This document shows, piece by piece, positions 37,936 to 46,695 of a stretch of 64,000 bases of DNA. Under the pieces are notes generated by a model. It made no database searches, was not told the origin of the DNA, and saw only the letters and a program-made list of their open reading frames with translations. Every line of letters begins with the position of its first letter. Position 1 is the stretch's first letter. The stretch comes from a bacterium. Lineage in GTDB: Bacteria; Krumholzibacteriota; Krumholzibacteriia; LZORAL124-64-63. The position numbers were made by a program, and so were the translations under genes. Where the stretch lies: contig JADJCK010000002.1 of the NCBI GenBank assembly GCA_016703265.1, positions 75,359 to 139,358 of the forward strand, given 5' to 3'.

Positions 37936-38171
37936 GAAGTGCTCCCGGGGCGGTGGTTTGGCGGTGGCGGCCCGACCGGGCAGGACGCCGTAGTGCCCTG
38001 TAATTCCCGGGCGATGTTGCAAAATGCTTGCCCGTTCCCGGGAAGGGAGCGGGATCTGATGAAATGACAAGAAGATACTTGTCGTTTCGTGGCACATCCC
38101 TTGCTTCGCATGGGTGTTCGCGCCCGCCCCGGCGGGTTTGCCAGCGCCGGTGATCACCAAGGACGGAAGTC

Positions 38172-39014
38172 GTGGCCACCACCCAGCTCACAGCCAGCCG
38201 TACCTGTCGCGTGCTCTATTACGGGCCCGCGAGCGCCGGCAAGCGCGCCAACCTGCGCGTCATCCACCGGTCGATCCCGCCGGAGCAGCGGCTGGCACTG
38301 GCCACCGATGACCCCGAGCGGCAGATCGCCTTCCGCGTCCGCCACGGCGCCCAGGGCGACTGGCAGGTGCTGGTGCAGGCAGTCGACGCGGGGCGCGAGC
38401 GGCTGCGCACGGCCGGGCGAGAGGCGCGGCCGCCCTTCGACGGCATCGTGTTCGTGGTCGACTCGAGCGCGGCCATGCTGGACCAGAGCCTGTCCGCCCT
38501 CGAATCGCTCAAGGCGTGGCTGGAGTCGTGGGACCTCGACCTGATGCGGATCCCCATCGTGATCCAGTACAACCGGCGTGACCGGCCCGACACGCTGCCG
38601 GTGGATCGCCTGGAGAGCCTGCTCAATCCCTGGGGCCTGCTGTCGTTCCCGGCCAATGCGGCCAACGGCGACGGGGCCCGCGAGACGCTGAAGGCCGTCC
38701 TGGGCCTGACGGTCAACCACCTGGCGTCGAACCCGGCCGCGGCCGCCCTTGCGTCGGCGCCGCCGCCGCCGCCCGAGCGGCCCGCTGCCCCGGCACCGGG
38801 GCCGGCCCCGTCCACGACGCTCGGTTTCGACTACGGTCCGCCGCTGCCCGGCTCGGAGGTCGGGAAATCGACCCGGGCCCTCAGCGATGCCATCTACCAC
38901 GAACTGAGGCCGACGGTGATCGTGCCGGTGAAGATCCCGCGTCGTCTGCTGCAGGGCAGCACGCCGGTACGCCTGCTGCTCGAGGTCGAGATCGACGACG
39001 AGTCGCCGCTCTAG
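38172..39014 (+). CDS. MglA-like small GTPase with degenerate nucleotide-binding motifs
   Basis: 280 residues. Residues 1-190 align with the Ras-like MglA fold: RVLYYGPASAGKRANLRVIH corresponds to the MglA P-loop, DGIVFVVDSSAAM to the Walker-B/switch strand and IVIQYNRRDRPDTLPV to the NKxD segment. But the P-loop has Arg25 where MglA has the Mg-binding Thr, and the base-recognition motif is NRRD, not NKRD. A Pro/Ala-rich linker (about 195-220) joins a C-terminal domain (about 225-280, SDAIYHELRPTVIVPVKIPR). The GTG at 38172 lies after GGACGGAAGTC. It is probably a pseudo-GTPase or altered-specificity switch. A TPR protein and a CheY-like protein follow nearby. Confidence 0.72.
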   Translation: MATTQLTASRTCRVLYYGPASAGKRANLRVIHRSIPPEQRLALATDDPERQIAFRVRHGAQGDWQVLVQAVDAGRERLRTAGREARPPFDGIVFVVDSSAAMLDQSLSALESLKAWLESWDLDLMRIPIVIQYNRRDRPDTLPVDRLESLLNPWGLLSFPANAANGDGARETLKAVLGLTVNHLASNPAAAALASAPPPPPERPAAPAPGPAPSTTLGFDYGPPLPGSEVGKSTRALSDAIYHELRPTVIVPVKIPRRLLQGSTPVRLLLEVEIDDESPL

Positions 39015-39126
39015 GCAGCGGCGCCCGTGGCTGCGCCCCGTCGCGCGATGCCTGCCCATGCCCTGCAGCCGGCCATTGACCGCCGCGCGCCCTGCAGCTA
39101 GATTCCGCTGATGACACCACGCGATC

Positions 39127-39987
39127 GTGACAACCAGCCTCAGGGCAACGACATCCCCGCCGGCGGCAGCCTGTTTCGAGAACGGGCGCCGGGCGGAGAA
39201 TGCCGGCCGCCTGGACGAGGCGCGACGGGCCTATGAACTGGCCCTGGAGCAGGAGCCTGCCCGGCACGAGTGGCTCTATCGCCTGGGCTGCGTGCTCCTC
39301 AAGCTGGACCTGGTGGGCGACGCCGAGATGGTCTTTCGCCGGGCCGTCGAACTTGAACCCGATGCCCACGCCTACCTGACCAACCTGGGCGTCTGCTGCG
39401 ATCGCCAGGGGCGTCGCGACGAGGCGGTCCTCTGGTATCGCCGCTCCACCCAGAAGGGCGCCGGCAGCGCCGTGGCCTTCCACAACCTCGGTGCGATCTA
39501 CGCCGAAGCCGGTCGCTCACAGGAGGCCATCCGCGCCTTCGAATCCGCCATCGCGATCGAGCCCGATGCCGAGGGCTACCACAACCTCGGCCTGGTGCAC
39601 TACGGGGCCGCCGAATACCTGCGCGCGCTCGAGTGCTTCGAGCGTGCCCTGGGCTGTGACGCGGGATTCACGCGCGGCCAGTACTACGCCGCGCTGTGCC
39701 AGATGAAGTGCGGCATGTACGCCGACGCCTGCAAGCGGTTCGAGGCCGCCTGGCGGCTCGACCCGCGGCTGGTGCGGGTGCCGTTCTACCTGGGTTCCTG
39801 CCTGCACAAGCTGCAGCGCTACGAGGAAGCCAGGCTGGCGCTCGAGAAGGCGCTCGAGTTCACGCCCGAGGACGGGCGCCTGCACTACCAGCTGGCCCTG
39901 ACCTGCGACGCGCTGGGCATGCCGCAGGAAGCGCGGCTGCACTACAGCCAGGCGCGCGCGGCCCGCGAACAGCGCGGGACGGCCTGA
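39127..39987 (+). CDS. tetratricopeptide repeat protein (5' end probably frameshifted)
   Basis: 286 residues made of about seven TPR units, for example AGRLDEARRAYELALEQEPA, AFHNLGAIYAEAGRSQEAIR, EGYHNLGLVHYGAAEYLRAL and LHYQLALTCDALGMPQEARL. No signal peptide. The GTG at 39127 gives an odd N-terminus. An ATG at 39111 in another frame reads MTPRDRDNQPQGNDI up to SLFRE, which would join EGRRAENAGRL if the base at about 39183 were removed, so I suspect an indel and a true start at 39111. It probably acts as a scaffold; it follows the MglA-like gene in the same direction. Confidence 0.8.
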   Translation: MTTSLRATTSPPAAACFENGRRAENAGRLDEARRAYELALEQEPARHEWLYRLGCVLLKLDLVGDAEMVFRRAVELEPDAHAYLTNLGVCCDRQGRRDEAVLWYRRSTQKGAGSAVAFHNLGAIYAEAGRSQEAIRAFESAIAIEPDAEGYHNLGLVHYGAAEYLRALECFERALGCDAGFTRGQYYAALCQMKCGMYADACKRFEAAWRLDPRLVRVPFYLGSCLHKLQRYEEARLALEKALEFTPEDGRLHYQLALTCDALGMPQEARLHYSQARAAREQRGTA

Positions 39988-40029
39988 GCAGCCGGAAATC
40001 CAGAGGATTGGACAGGGCTTCGGTAGGGG

Positions 40030-40416
40030 TCAGGCGGCGCCGACCGGCACTGCCGCGCCGAGCAGGCGCGTGAGCGTCGCCGAGACGCGTTCGTCGTCGA
40101 ACGGCTTGATGATGAAATCGCGGGCGCCCAGCTTGATCGCGGCAAGGACCTGGTCCTTCTGGCCGAGCGCCGTGATCATGACGACCTTGGCTGCGGGGTC
40201 GGCGGCGAGGATAGCGACCAGTGCCTCGTTGCCGTCCATCGTCGGCATGGTGATGTCGAGCAGCACCAGGTCGGGCCGGAGCTTCGCGTGAAGGGCTACC
40301 GCCGCAGCCCCGTCGCCGGCTTCGGCGACGACCGTCCAGCCCAGGCCGTGGACGATGTCGCACAGCTGGCTGCGCGTGAATTCGGCGTCATCGACGATCA
40401 GGACGGCGTGGCTCAC
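40030..40416 (-). CDS. CheY-like single-domain response regulator
   Basis: 128 residues, receiver domain only. The acidic pocket is D9 and D10 (VLIVDDAEF), the phospho-acceptor is D54 (LVLLDITMPTMDG), the Thr is in VMITALGQ and the Lys is in DFIIKPFDD. The GTG at 40416 follows GGAGGATCCT and removes a spurious N-terminal extension. With no output domain it must act by protein contact. It is convergent with the TPR gene (42-bp gap). A CheB-like domain at the right window edge is the only other chemotaxis-type gene seen. Confidence 0.9.
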   Translation of the reverse strand: MSHAVLIVDDAEFTRSQLCDIVHGLGWTVVAEAGDGAAAVALHAKLRPDLVLLDITMPTMDGNEALVAILAADPAAKVVMITALGQKDQVLAAIKLGARDFIIKPFDDERVSATLTRLLGAAVPVGAA

Positions 40417-40605
40417 AGGATCCTCCGCGGGAACGCCACAGGCGTTCCGCTGTTCACCGGAAGCCGTTGCCGACGCTCGGCGGCGCGGCGGCTCGGGCAA
40501 TGATCATTCCCGGACTCGGCCATGATCGACGGATCGGGGACCGACTTTACCACGGAGTGTCGCGTCGGCGCGGGCAGGTGGCCGCATTTTCAGGAGGTTT
40601 GCCGG

Positions 40606-42012
40606 ATGTTGCGCAAATGGACGGTTTTGGGCCTCATGCTGTCGGCCCTGGCGACGGCTGCGGCAGCGGCGACGGACGCTGCGGGACCCGTCATCAGCGG
40701 TGCCGGCGCCCGGCGCGGCGTCGACGTGACGGTCTACAACCAGGACATGGCCCTGGTGCGGGAGACGCGCACCGTCGACCTGCCGGCGGGCGATGTCCGC
40801 CTGGAGTTCCGTGACGTCCCGGCCAGGATCAGCCCGGTCACGCTGCTGGTCACCGGCGGTGCGGACGGGCGCTTCGAACTGCTCGAGCAGAACTACGAAT
40901 TCGACCTGCTTTCGCGCGAACGGATCCTCGAGAAGTACGTCGGGCGCGACGTGGCCTGGATCCAGGAGGACGGCACGCGCGTGCAGGGGACGCTCCTCGG
41001 CATGAGCGGCGGTCCGGTGTTCCGGGTCGGCAACGAGATCGTGTTCGACGTGCCCGGCCGCCTGGCCCTGCCGGAACTGCCGGCAAACCTCCGCGATCGT
41101 CCGACACTGGCCTGGCTGGCGCAAAGCGCCAGGAAGGGCACGCTGGACATCGAGGCTTCGTACGTGACGCAGGGGATGTCCTGGCAGGCTGACTATGTGC
41201 TGCAACTCGACGAGGCGGGCAAGCGCGGTGACCTGCAGTCCTGGGTGTCGGTGGACAACCGCAGCGGCGGTTCCTTCGAGGGTGCGCGCCTGTTGCTGGT
41301 GGCCGGCGACGTCAACCAGGTGCGGCCGCAACCCGAGATGTTGATGGCGATGGATATGGCCAAGGTCTCGCGCGCCGGGAACGCCTTCGTGGAGGAAGAG
41401 CTCTACGACTACCACCTGTACACGCTGCAGAACCCCACCACGCTTCTCGACAACCAGATCAAGCAGATCGGCCTGTTCGAGGCTTCGGGCCTCAGTGTGC
41501 AGCGCCATTACCGGGTAACGGGACAAACGTACTTCTTCCGCGGTATGGGCCGGCTCGACGACGCACCGGCGGTCGAGGTGTTCTATTCGTGGGCGAATAC
41601 GCAGAAGAACGGCCTCGGCAAGCCGCTGCCGGCCGGTGTCATGCGGGTGTATGGACGTTCGTCGGGCGGCGGCCGCCAGCTGCTGGGCGAGGACCGCATC
41701 AAGCACACGCCCGTCGACGAGACGGTGGAGCTGCGCATCGGCAACGCCTTCGACATCGTGGTCGAGCGCGTGCGCACCGACAGCCGCAAGCTGGCCGAGG
41801 ATCTCTACCGGCACAGCTTCTCGATCACCATCCGCAATCACAAGAGCGAAGCCGTCACCGTCGACGTGATCGAGCCGGTGGGCGGTTTCTGGGAAGTGCA
41901 GACGTCGTCGCTGCCGGCCAGGAAGGTCGATGCGTCGACGTTGTCGTTCGCCGTGCCCGTGCCGGCGAAAGGCGAGACGGTACTGACCTACAGCGTCGAC
42001 GTACGCTACTGA
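40606..42012 (+). CDS. DUF4139 domain-containing exported protein
   Basis: 468 residues. The ATG at 40606 follows a perfect AGGAGG; a signal peptide (LGLMLSALATAAAAATDA) is present. Next comes the N-terminal domain, with VDVTVYNQDMALVRETRTVD and a strand repeat. A DUF4139-type beta region then runs from about residue 190: ASYVTQGMSWQADYVLQLDE, WVSVDNRSGGSFEGARLLLV, and the C-terminal SFAVPVPAKGETVLTYSVDVR. Function is unknown; the fold is predicted to be periplasmic or surface-exposed. Its last bases overlap the end of the convergent membrane protein gene by 7 bp. Confidence 0.87.
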   Translation: MLRKWTVLGLMLSALATAAAAATDAAGPVISGAGARRGVDVTVYNQDMALVRETRTVDLPAGDVRLEFRDVPARISPVTLLVTGGADGRFELLEQNYEFDLLSRERILEKYVGRDVAWIQEDGTRVQGTLLGMSGGPVFRVGNEIVFDVPGRLALPELPANLRDRPTLAWLAQSARKGTLDIEASYVTQGMSWQADYVLQLDEAGKRGDLQSWVSVDNRSGGSFEGARLLLVAGDVNQVRPQPEMLMAMDMAKVSRAGNAFVEEELYDYHLYTLQNPTTLLDNQIKQIGLFEASGLSVQRHYRVTGQTYFFRGMGRLDDAPAVEVFYSWANTQKNGLGKPLPAGVMRVYGRSSGGGRQLLGEDRIKHTPVDETVELRIGNAFDIVVERVRTDSRKLAEDLYRHSFSITIRNHKSEAVTVDVIEPVGGFWEVQTSSLPARKVDASTLSFAVPVPAKGETVLTYSVDVRY

Positions 42013-44285
42013 GCGGAGCCGGACCGGCGCAGGCTGTCGCGCAGGCCGGTCAGGCGGGCATTGGCGGGGGACAGGACCAGGGCGCGGTCGATGGCCGACA
42101 GCGCCCCGGCCCGGTCCCCCCGCGGCGTTGCGGGCAATCGCCAGGTTTGCCCACGCCTCGAAGCCGCCATTGTCCAGCCGGGTGGCCTGCTCGAACCACC
42201 GCGCGGCTTCGCCAGGGCGGTTCATGCGCATGAGGCAGACCCCTGCGTTCAGCCGCGGGCCGCCGAGGCGCCGGTTGGCTGCCGCCGCGGCCTTGAAGCG
42301 TTCCAGCGCCAGGTCGAACCTGCCTTCAGCCAGCAACCGGTTGCCGAGGTTGTGCTGGGCCAAACCGTGCCGCGGCGCGCGCTGCGCGGCCTGCTCCAGG
42401 CAGGTACGCTGCGATCCTGTGTCGCCGGCCAGTCCGTGAAGGGATGCGGCCGCCAGCAGGGCATCCGCGGCGCGGGCAGCGCTGAGCCCCCGGTCGCGCG
42501 CTTCCTGTTCCTGGGCGCGGGCGGCGCGCATCAGTTCGCTTCTCTTGGCGGCTTCCTGCAGCGGCGCCGCGTCGGGGCCAGGGGGCAGGCTCTCGCGGCG
42601 CAGGAGCAGGCCGGCGCCTTCGGCGCTCTCGAGTTGCCAGCGGTGCGAGGCGAGGAGGTCACGGGCCAGCGTCGCAAAGGCGCCGTCGGGACCGGCCAGG
42701 CACACGCGGTCGACATGGCGCGCGTCGAGCAGCGCCAGGGCCTGGTCGCCGCCACGCTTGATCTCGAGGTACTCCCGCCACAGCGCCGGCGAATAGGCTT
42801 CGGTCCGCCCGTCGATGCAGAGCTCGGCCCGCGTGGTGCCGAGCAGCAGGCCGCTCGCGCCCAGGTTCGCGAACACGCGCGATGGCGGCTCCCGGCAAGG
42901 CGCCCGGCCGCGATCAGCGGGTACTGGGCAGTCGCCAGTCCGTCGCCGTAGCGGCGGGCGACGCCTTCGGCCAGGTAGAAGCCGTTGCTCACGATGCCCT
43001 GCGTCCACCAGGCGGCGCCCGCGACCACAGCCGTCGCCATGCCGACGGCCCAGGCCACGCGGGCGCGCGACGACAGTCTCGCCACCGGAACGCTGACCAG
43101 CGGCAACGAGGGTGCGTAGCGCATTCCGAGCAGGGCGAAGGCCACAGCGTAGGGGCCGAGGGCCCGCTGCGTGGCGAAGGCCGCCGCGGCCGTCGCCGCC
43201 CACAGCACCAGTCGCAGCAGGCCGATGCGCCGCCAGCCGGTGACGGCCAGCAGCACGCCGGCGATCAGGCTAAGCTTGAACAACAGGATCGTCGCGTGCA
43301 GCGCATCCGGACTGGCCAGCAACGGGGTCAGCTCGGCAACAGTGCGCCTGAGGTCGGCATCCGCGCCGCGGAACTGGCCGATCGCGCGCAACGGGAAGAC
43401 CAGCCCCTGCCACCCGTTGGGGGTGGCCAGCAACGCGACGAGCATGGCCAACACGCCGAGGCCCGCTGCCCGCCAGGCCGCGCTGGTGGGCCGGCGCAGC
43501 CGTCCGTCGGCGGTGCCGCCGACGAGGCCGATGCCGACGATCAGCGGGGCCACCGAGGAGAAGCCATGTGCCTGGGCCCAGATCAGCACGAGCCACCACA
43601 CACGTCCTGCACTTGTTCGCGGGTCGAGCCATCGGCGCGGCCGCAGGGCGCCGAGTCCATCGCGCGCGACTTCCGTGCCGAGCCCCTCGGTCCAGCGCAC
43701 GAGCAGGACGATGGCGATGTACGACAGCAATTCAGGCCGGAGCATGAGCCGCGGCCACAGCAGCCCGAGGGCCGCAAGCAGCACCAGTCCGGTTCCCGGC
43801 GCCGCAGTCCCGTCCGCGCGGCCCTGCAGGCGCGCCAGGCCGCCGTCACCAAGGACGAGCAGCAGCGCCAGCAGGCCAGCCAGTGCTGTGCGCAGCAGGT
43901 TCCAGCCTGCGGCGTCAACCGCGGGCAGGGCGTCATGTGATGCGGTCGCATGCACCAGTGCCTGGAACAGCCATTCGTGGTTCAGCCACGGATGGCGCGG
44001 CTCGGTGAAGCTGTACTGGTTGAGTGCAGGCAGGGGGCCGTGCGCGAGCTGGTCGGTGCCGGCGCGGAGGTGGAACCAGATGTCGAGGTCCTCGAGGGGA
44101 TGCCAGGCCAGCAGCAGGGCAACGGTCAGCACGGCGGCCACGACGATGCCCTGCAGCACCACACCCCGCGCCGGGTCGCCTGGCAGGGCGATCTCCGGAC
44201 GCGGCACGGCGCGGTCGCCGCTGACGGTGCGGGACGCCTTCACTTCGCTTCGCCCCTGGGGGCCGGGAGCCGGGTCTGGACGCAT
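42006..44285 (-). CDS. polytopic membrane protein with C-terminal TPR repeats, two frameshifts
   Basis: About 760 codons. The N-terminal half has ten or so hydrophobic helices. The motif DIWFHLRAGTDQLAHG followed by YSFTEPRHPWLNHEWLFQA, with its acidic residue after the first helix, resembles GT-C-type glycosyltransferase-like membrane proteins. The frame changes at about 42895 into SRVFANLGASGLLLG and then a periplasmic or cytosolic domain with TPR-like repeats (GLAQHNLGNRLLAEGRFDLA and RLDNGGFEAWANLAIARNAA). A second shift lies in a run of six C at about 42117; correction gives GDRAGALSAIDRALVL and a stop at 42006. The ATG at 44285 is preferred to the longer frame. Role unknown, perhaps sugar or lipid transfer to surface material. 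Confidence 0.72.
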
Positions 44286-44664
44286 CGAACCGCCGCCTTG
44301 TCTGGAAAGAGCCGCGGCAACCTTAACAGGGGCCGGGCCGTCGCACCAGCCGGGGAGCCGGTGCTTACACCTTCTTGACAATCTGGCGACAGCACGCAGG
44401 CTGCTTTTGCCAAATTGTCAAAAGTCGCCTGAAAACGTTTCCAGCCTTCGCTTAACGTGTCCTGATGTCGATGTAACAGATTGTTAAGGTGACACTTACA
44501 ATACTGAACAAACATGCCCGGAAATGATGCGGCTGGTATACAACTTGTATAGAGGGGCTCAGGTCACAAAAGAAACACGCTCCCCGGCGCTGCCCGCCGG
44601 GACGCCACGGGAAGCGCGGCCCCACTGCCGGCGACCCAAAAGCCAAGCGGATGGAGAGGCAATC
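44286..44664. promoter_or_regulatory. AT-rich divergent control region upstream of rpoD, with four inverted repeats
   Basis: 379 bases, markedly less GC-rich than the rest. It holds: ttgacaatctggc (44375-44387) paired with gccaaattgtcaa (44409-44421), one mismatch; tgaaaacgtttcca (44430-44443), LacI-family-operator-like; taaca-gat-tgtta (44474-44486); and tatacaa-c-ttgtata (44537-44551). One palindrome overlaps the -35 of the probable rpoD promoter and one lies just downstream of its -10, as expected for repressor sites. Divergent transcription to the membrane-protein gene also starts here. Confidence 0.6.
44473..44502 (+). promoter_or_regulatory. probable sigma-70 promoter of the rpoD-like gene
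   Basis: GTAACA (44473-44478), an 18-base spacer and TACAAT (44497-44502). It gives a leader of about 155 bases before the start codon at 44665. Confidence 0.5.
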
Positions 44665-45684
44665 ATGGCCAAGCCTGTCAAGCAGGTCCGGACGACGAAG
44701 AAGGCAGCCGTCACGTTGAGCGCGAAGGCGGCTCCGGCGGCGGCAGCGGCGAAGAAGGGCGTGGCGGTCAAGGCCGCCCCGCGGGCGCGCGCCAAGGCCA
44801 AGCGGGGCCCTCGTGCCGCCCAGGAGCAGGCGGCTCCCGCTGCCCAGCTGATGAGCAACCTCGACCTGTACTTCCAGGAGGTCAAGGCGTACTCGCTGCT
44901 GACCCGTGACGAGGAATGCGAACTGGCCCGCGGCATCCACGCGAACGACAACGAGAGCCTGCACAAGCTCGTGAAGGCGAACCTGCGCTTCGTGGTTTCG
45001 ATCGCCAAGGAATACGCGCACTACGGCGTGCCCCTGGAGGACCTGATCAACGAGGGCAACCTCGGCCTGCTGAAGGCCGCCCAGCGCTTCGACGAGACGC
45101 GTGGCTTCAAGTTCATTTCCTACGCGGTGTGGTGGATCCGGCAGTCGATCCTCGCCGCGCTGGCGAACCACAGCAAGATCGTGCGCATGCCGCTGAATCG
45201 CGCGCGTGTGCTGAACCAGATCAAGAAGGCCAGCAGCGAGCTGCAGCAGAAGCTGCGTCGCAAGCCGGAGCCGGAGGAGATCGCGAAGTTCCTCGGCTTG
45301 TCGGTCGAAGAGGTCAAGGATACGCTGCCCCTCATGCAGGATAACTTCTTCCTGGATGACTTCGTGGGCAACGACGAGGACAGCACGTACCTCGACTTCC
45401 TCGAAGACACGGCGAGCGAAGGTCCGGACTCGAAGGTCCTGGACGACGACCTGAATTCGAGCATCGGGCGCATGCTCTGCGACCTCAAGGACCGTGAGGC
45501 CAAGGTCCTCAAGCTCTACTACGGGTTGGGCACCGACCAGGAACTGACGCTCGAGGAGATCGGCCAGATCATGGGCCTGACGCGTGAGCGCATCCGGCAG
45601 ATCAAGGAAGAGGCCTTCGAGAAGATCAGGACCAGCAAGACCTTCAAGTACATGCAGGACTACGCCGAGGACCGCCAGGTCTGA
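44665..45684 (+). CDS. rpoD: RpoD/SigA-type sigma-70 factor with a basic histone-like N-terminus
   Basis: 339 residues. Residues 1-60 are Lys/Ala/Arg-rich (VRTTKKAAVTLSAKAAPAAA and KAAPRARAKAKRG) in place of the acidic region 1.1. Then come region 1.2 (LDLYFQEVKAYSLLTRDEE), region 2 (LVKANLRFVVSIAKEY, DLINEGNLGLLKAAQRFDE, GFKFISYAVWWIRQSI), region 3 (LRRKPEPEEIAKFLGLS) and region 4 (LYYGLGTDQELTLEEIGQIM, LTRERIRQIKEEAFEKIR). The ATG at 44665 follows GGAGAGGC; an open frame upstream to 44524 lies in the leader. It is probably the primary or a primary-like sigma factor. It ends at a strong terminator. Confidence 0.92.
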   Translation: MAKPVKQVRTTKKAAVTLSAKAAPAAAAAKKGVAVKAAPRARAKAKRGPRAAQEQAAPAAQLMSNLDLYFQEVKAYSLLTRDEECELARGIHANDNESLHKLVKANLRFVVSIAKEYAHYGVPLEDLINEGNLGLLKAAQRFDETRGFKFISYAVWWIRQSILAALANHSKIVRMPLNRARVLNQIKKASSELQQKLRRKPEPEEIAKFLGLSVEEVKDTLPLMQDNFFLDDFVGNDEDSTYLDFLEDTASEGPDSKVLDDDLNSSIGRMLCDLKDREAKVLKLYYGLGTDQELTLEEIGQIMGLTRERIRQIKEEAFEKIRTSKTFKYMQDYAEDRQV

Positions 45685-45772
45685 GGGCGCGCGGAGGGTC
45701 CGATCGTTCCGGTGAGGCTGACCGGACAGCGGGCCGACAGGACGACCGGATGACGGGAAGACGAGCGAAGCG

Positions 45773-45810
45773 CGGGGACCCTGGCCGAGTGGCCAGGGTC
45801 CCCGTTTTTT
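45773..45810 (+). terminator. intrinsic terminator of rpoD
   Basis: A perfect 14-bp stem, cggggaccctggcc (45773-45786) and ggccagggtccccg (45791-45804), followed by six T (45805-45810). The best classical terminator in the window. Confidence 0.92.
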
Positions 45811-45850
45811 CCAGCCGCGTTCTTGCCAGCCGCGTTTCCCGAGCGCGGGA

Positions 45851-46498
45851 TCAGGCCTGCGTGATTTCCTCGGCCGTGACTGCGCCGGCGGTCGCCTCGA
45901 AGACCGCCGCAGTGAAGCCACGGCTCCCGGAATGGGGCAGCCAGACCTCCCAGGTGACTTCCACCGCGTAGTCCTCGGTCTCGGTGCGTCCGCCACGGGC
46001 GTGGAGCAGGTGCTCGATCACCCGCCGCAGCGGATACGGGTACCGCAGCCGGAACCGACGCCCGAGCGGCAGGTCGGCAACCGGCGCGGAGTCCAGGGCC
46101 AGTGCCGCGGCGCCGCCGTAGGCGCGCGCCAGCCCCCCGGTGCCGAGCTTGACGCCGCCGAAATAGCGGACCACCACGACGACACAATCGGTCAGGTCCC
46201 GCTTGCGGATGGCTGCGAGAATCGGCTCGCCGGCGGTGCCCGATGGCTCGCCGTCGTCATTGCGGTGTTCGAGCGGGAGCGGGCCGTGGCCCAGGCGCCA
46301 GGCGCTGCAGGCGTGGCGGGCATCGTGGTAGCGCCGCGCCACCCCGGCGATGGCCTCGCGCGCCGCAGCTTCGTCCGGCGCCGGGAACGCGAAAGCCAGG
46401 AAGCGCGACCGCTGTTCCGTCAATTCCCCCTGGCCGGGGCCGGCCAATACCCGAACGCTGTCCGGCAGCCCGGGCTCGAAGGTCGACTGGTCCGTCAC
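45851..46498 (-). CDS. YigZ/IMPACT family protein
   Basis: 215 residues. The N-terminal UPF0029 domain has RSRFLAFAFPAPDEAAA, DARHACSAWRLG, NDDGEPSGTAGEPIL and VVRYFGGVKLGTGGLARAYG, the family signature. The C-terminal ferredoxin-like domain (about 140-205) follows. Starts with GTG at 46498. The cellular role of bacterial YigZ is not settled; eukaryotic IMPACT modulates translation stress signalling. It is convergent with rpoD. Confidence 0.92.
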   Translation of the reverse strand: MTDQSTFEPGLPDSVRVLAGPGQGELTEQRSRFLAFAFPAPDEAAAREAIAGVARRYHDARHACSAWRLGHGPLPLEHRNDDGEPSGTAGEPILAAIRKRDLTDCVVVVVRYFGGVKLGTGGLARAYGGAAALALDSAPVADLPLGRRFRLRYPYPLRRVIEHLLHARGGRTETEDYAVEVTWEVWLPHSGSRGFTAAVFEATAGAVTAEEITQA

Positions 46499-46695
46499 GA
46501 TCCGTCCTTTCCGCAGGCGGCCCGAAACCGTTCACCCACGGGGGCGTGGCCCGGCGCTATGCCGGCATCCTAACGTGCAGATGATTGGCAGGCAAGCGGT
46601 TGCCTCACGGGAGGAAATCTGTGGTTGGCATCGGGATTGCAAACTCCGTCTGTCCCGCGACGCCGGAATCGGCGCGGGCCGAAAGGACAAGTCCC

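Noticed and set aside
40504..43203. 899-codon minus-strand ORF spanning the DUF4139 gene
   Set aside because: Only its first part (about 42120-42895) is real, belonging to the membrane-TPR protein after a frameshift. The remainder is antisense to the well-supported DUF4139 gene.
44430..44443. cre (CcpA) site
   Set aside because: It matches the consensus at 13 of 14 positions, but no CcpA or LacI-type gene is visible and the organism is diderm. It is reported only as an operator-like palindrome.
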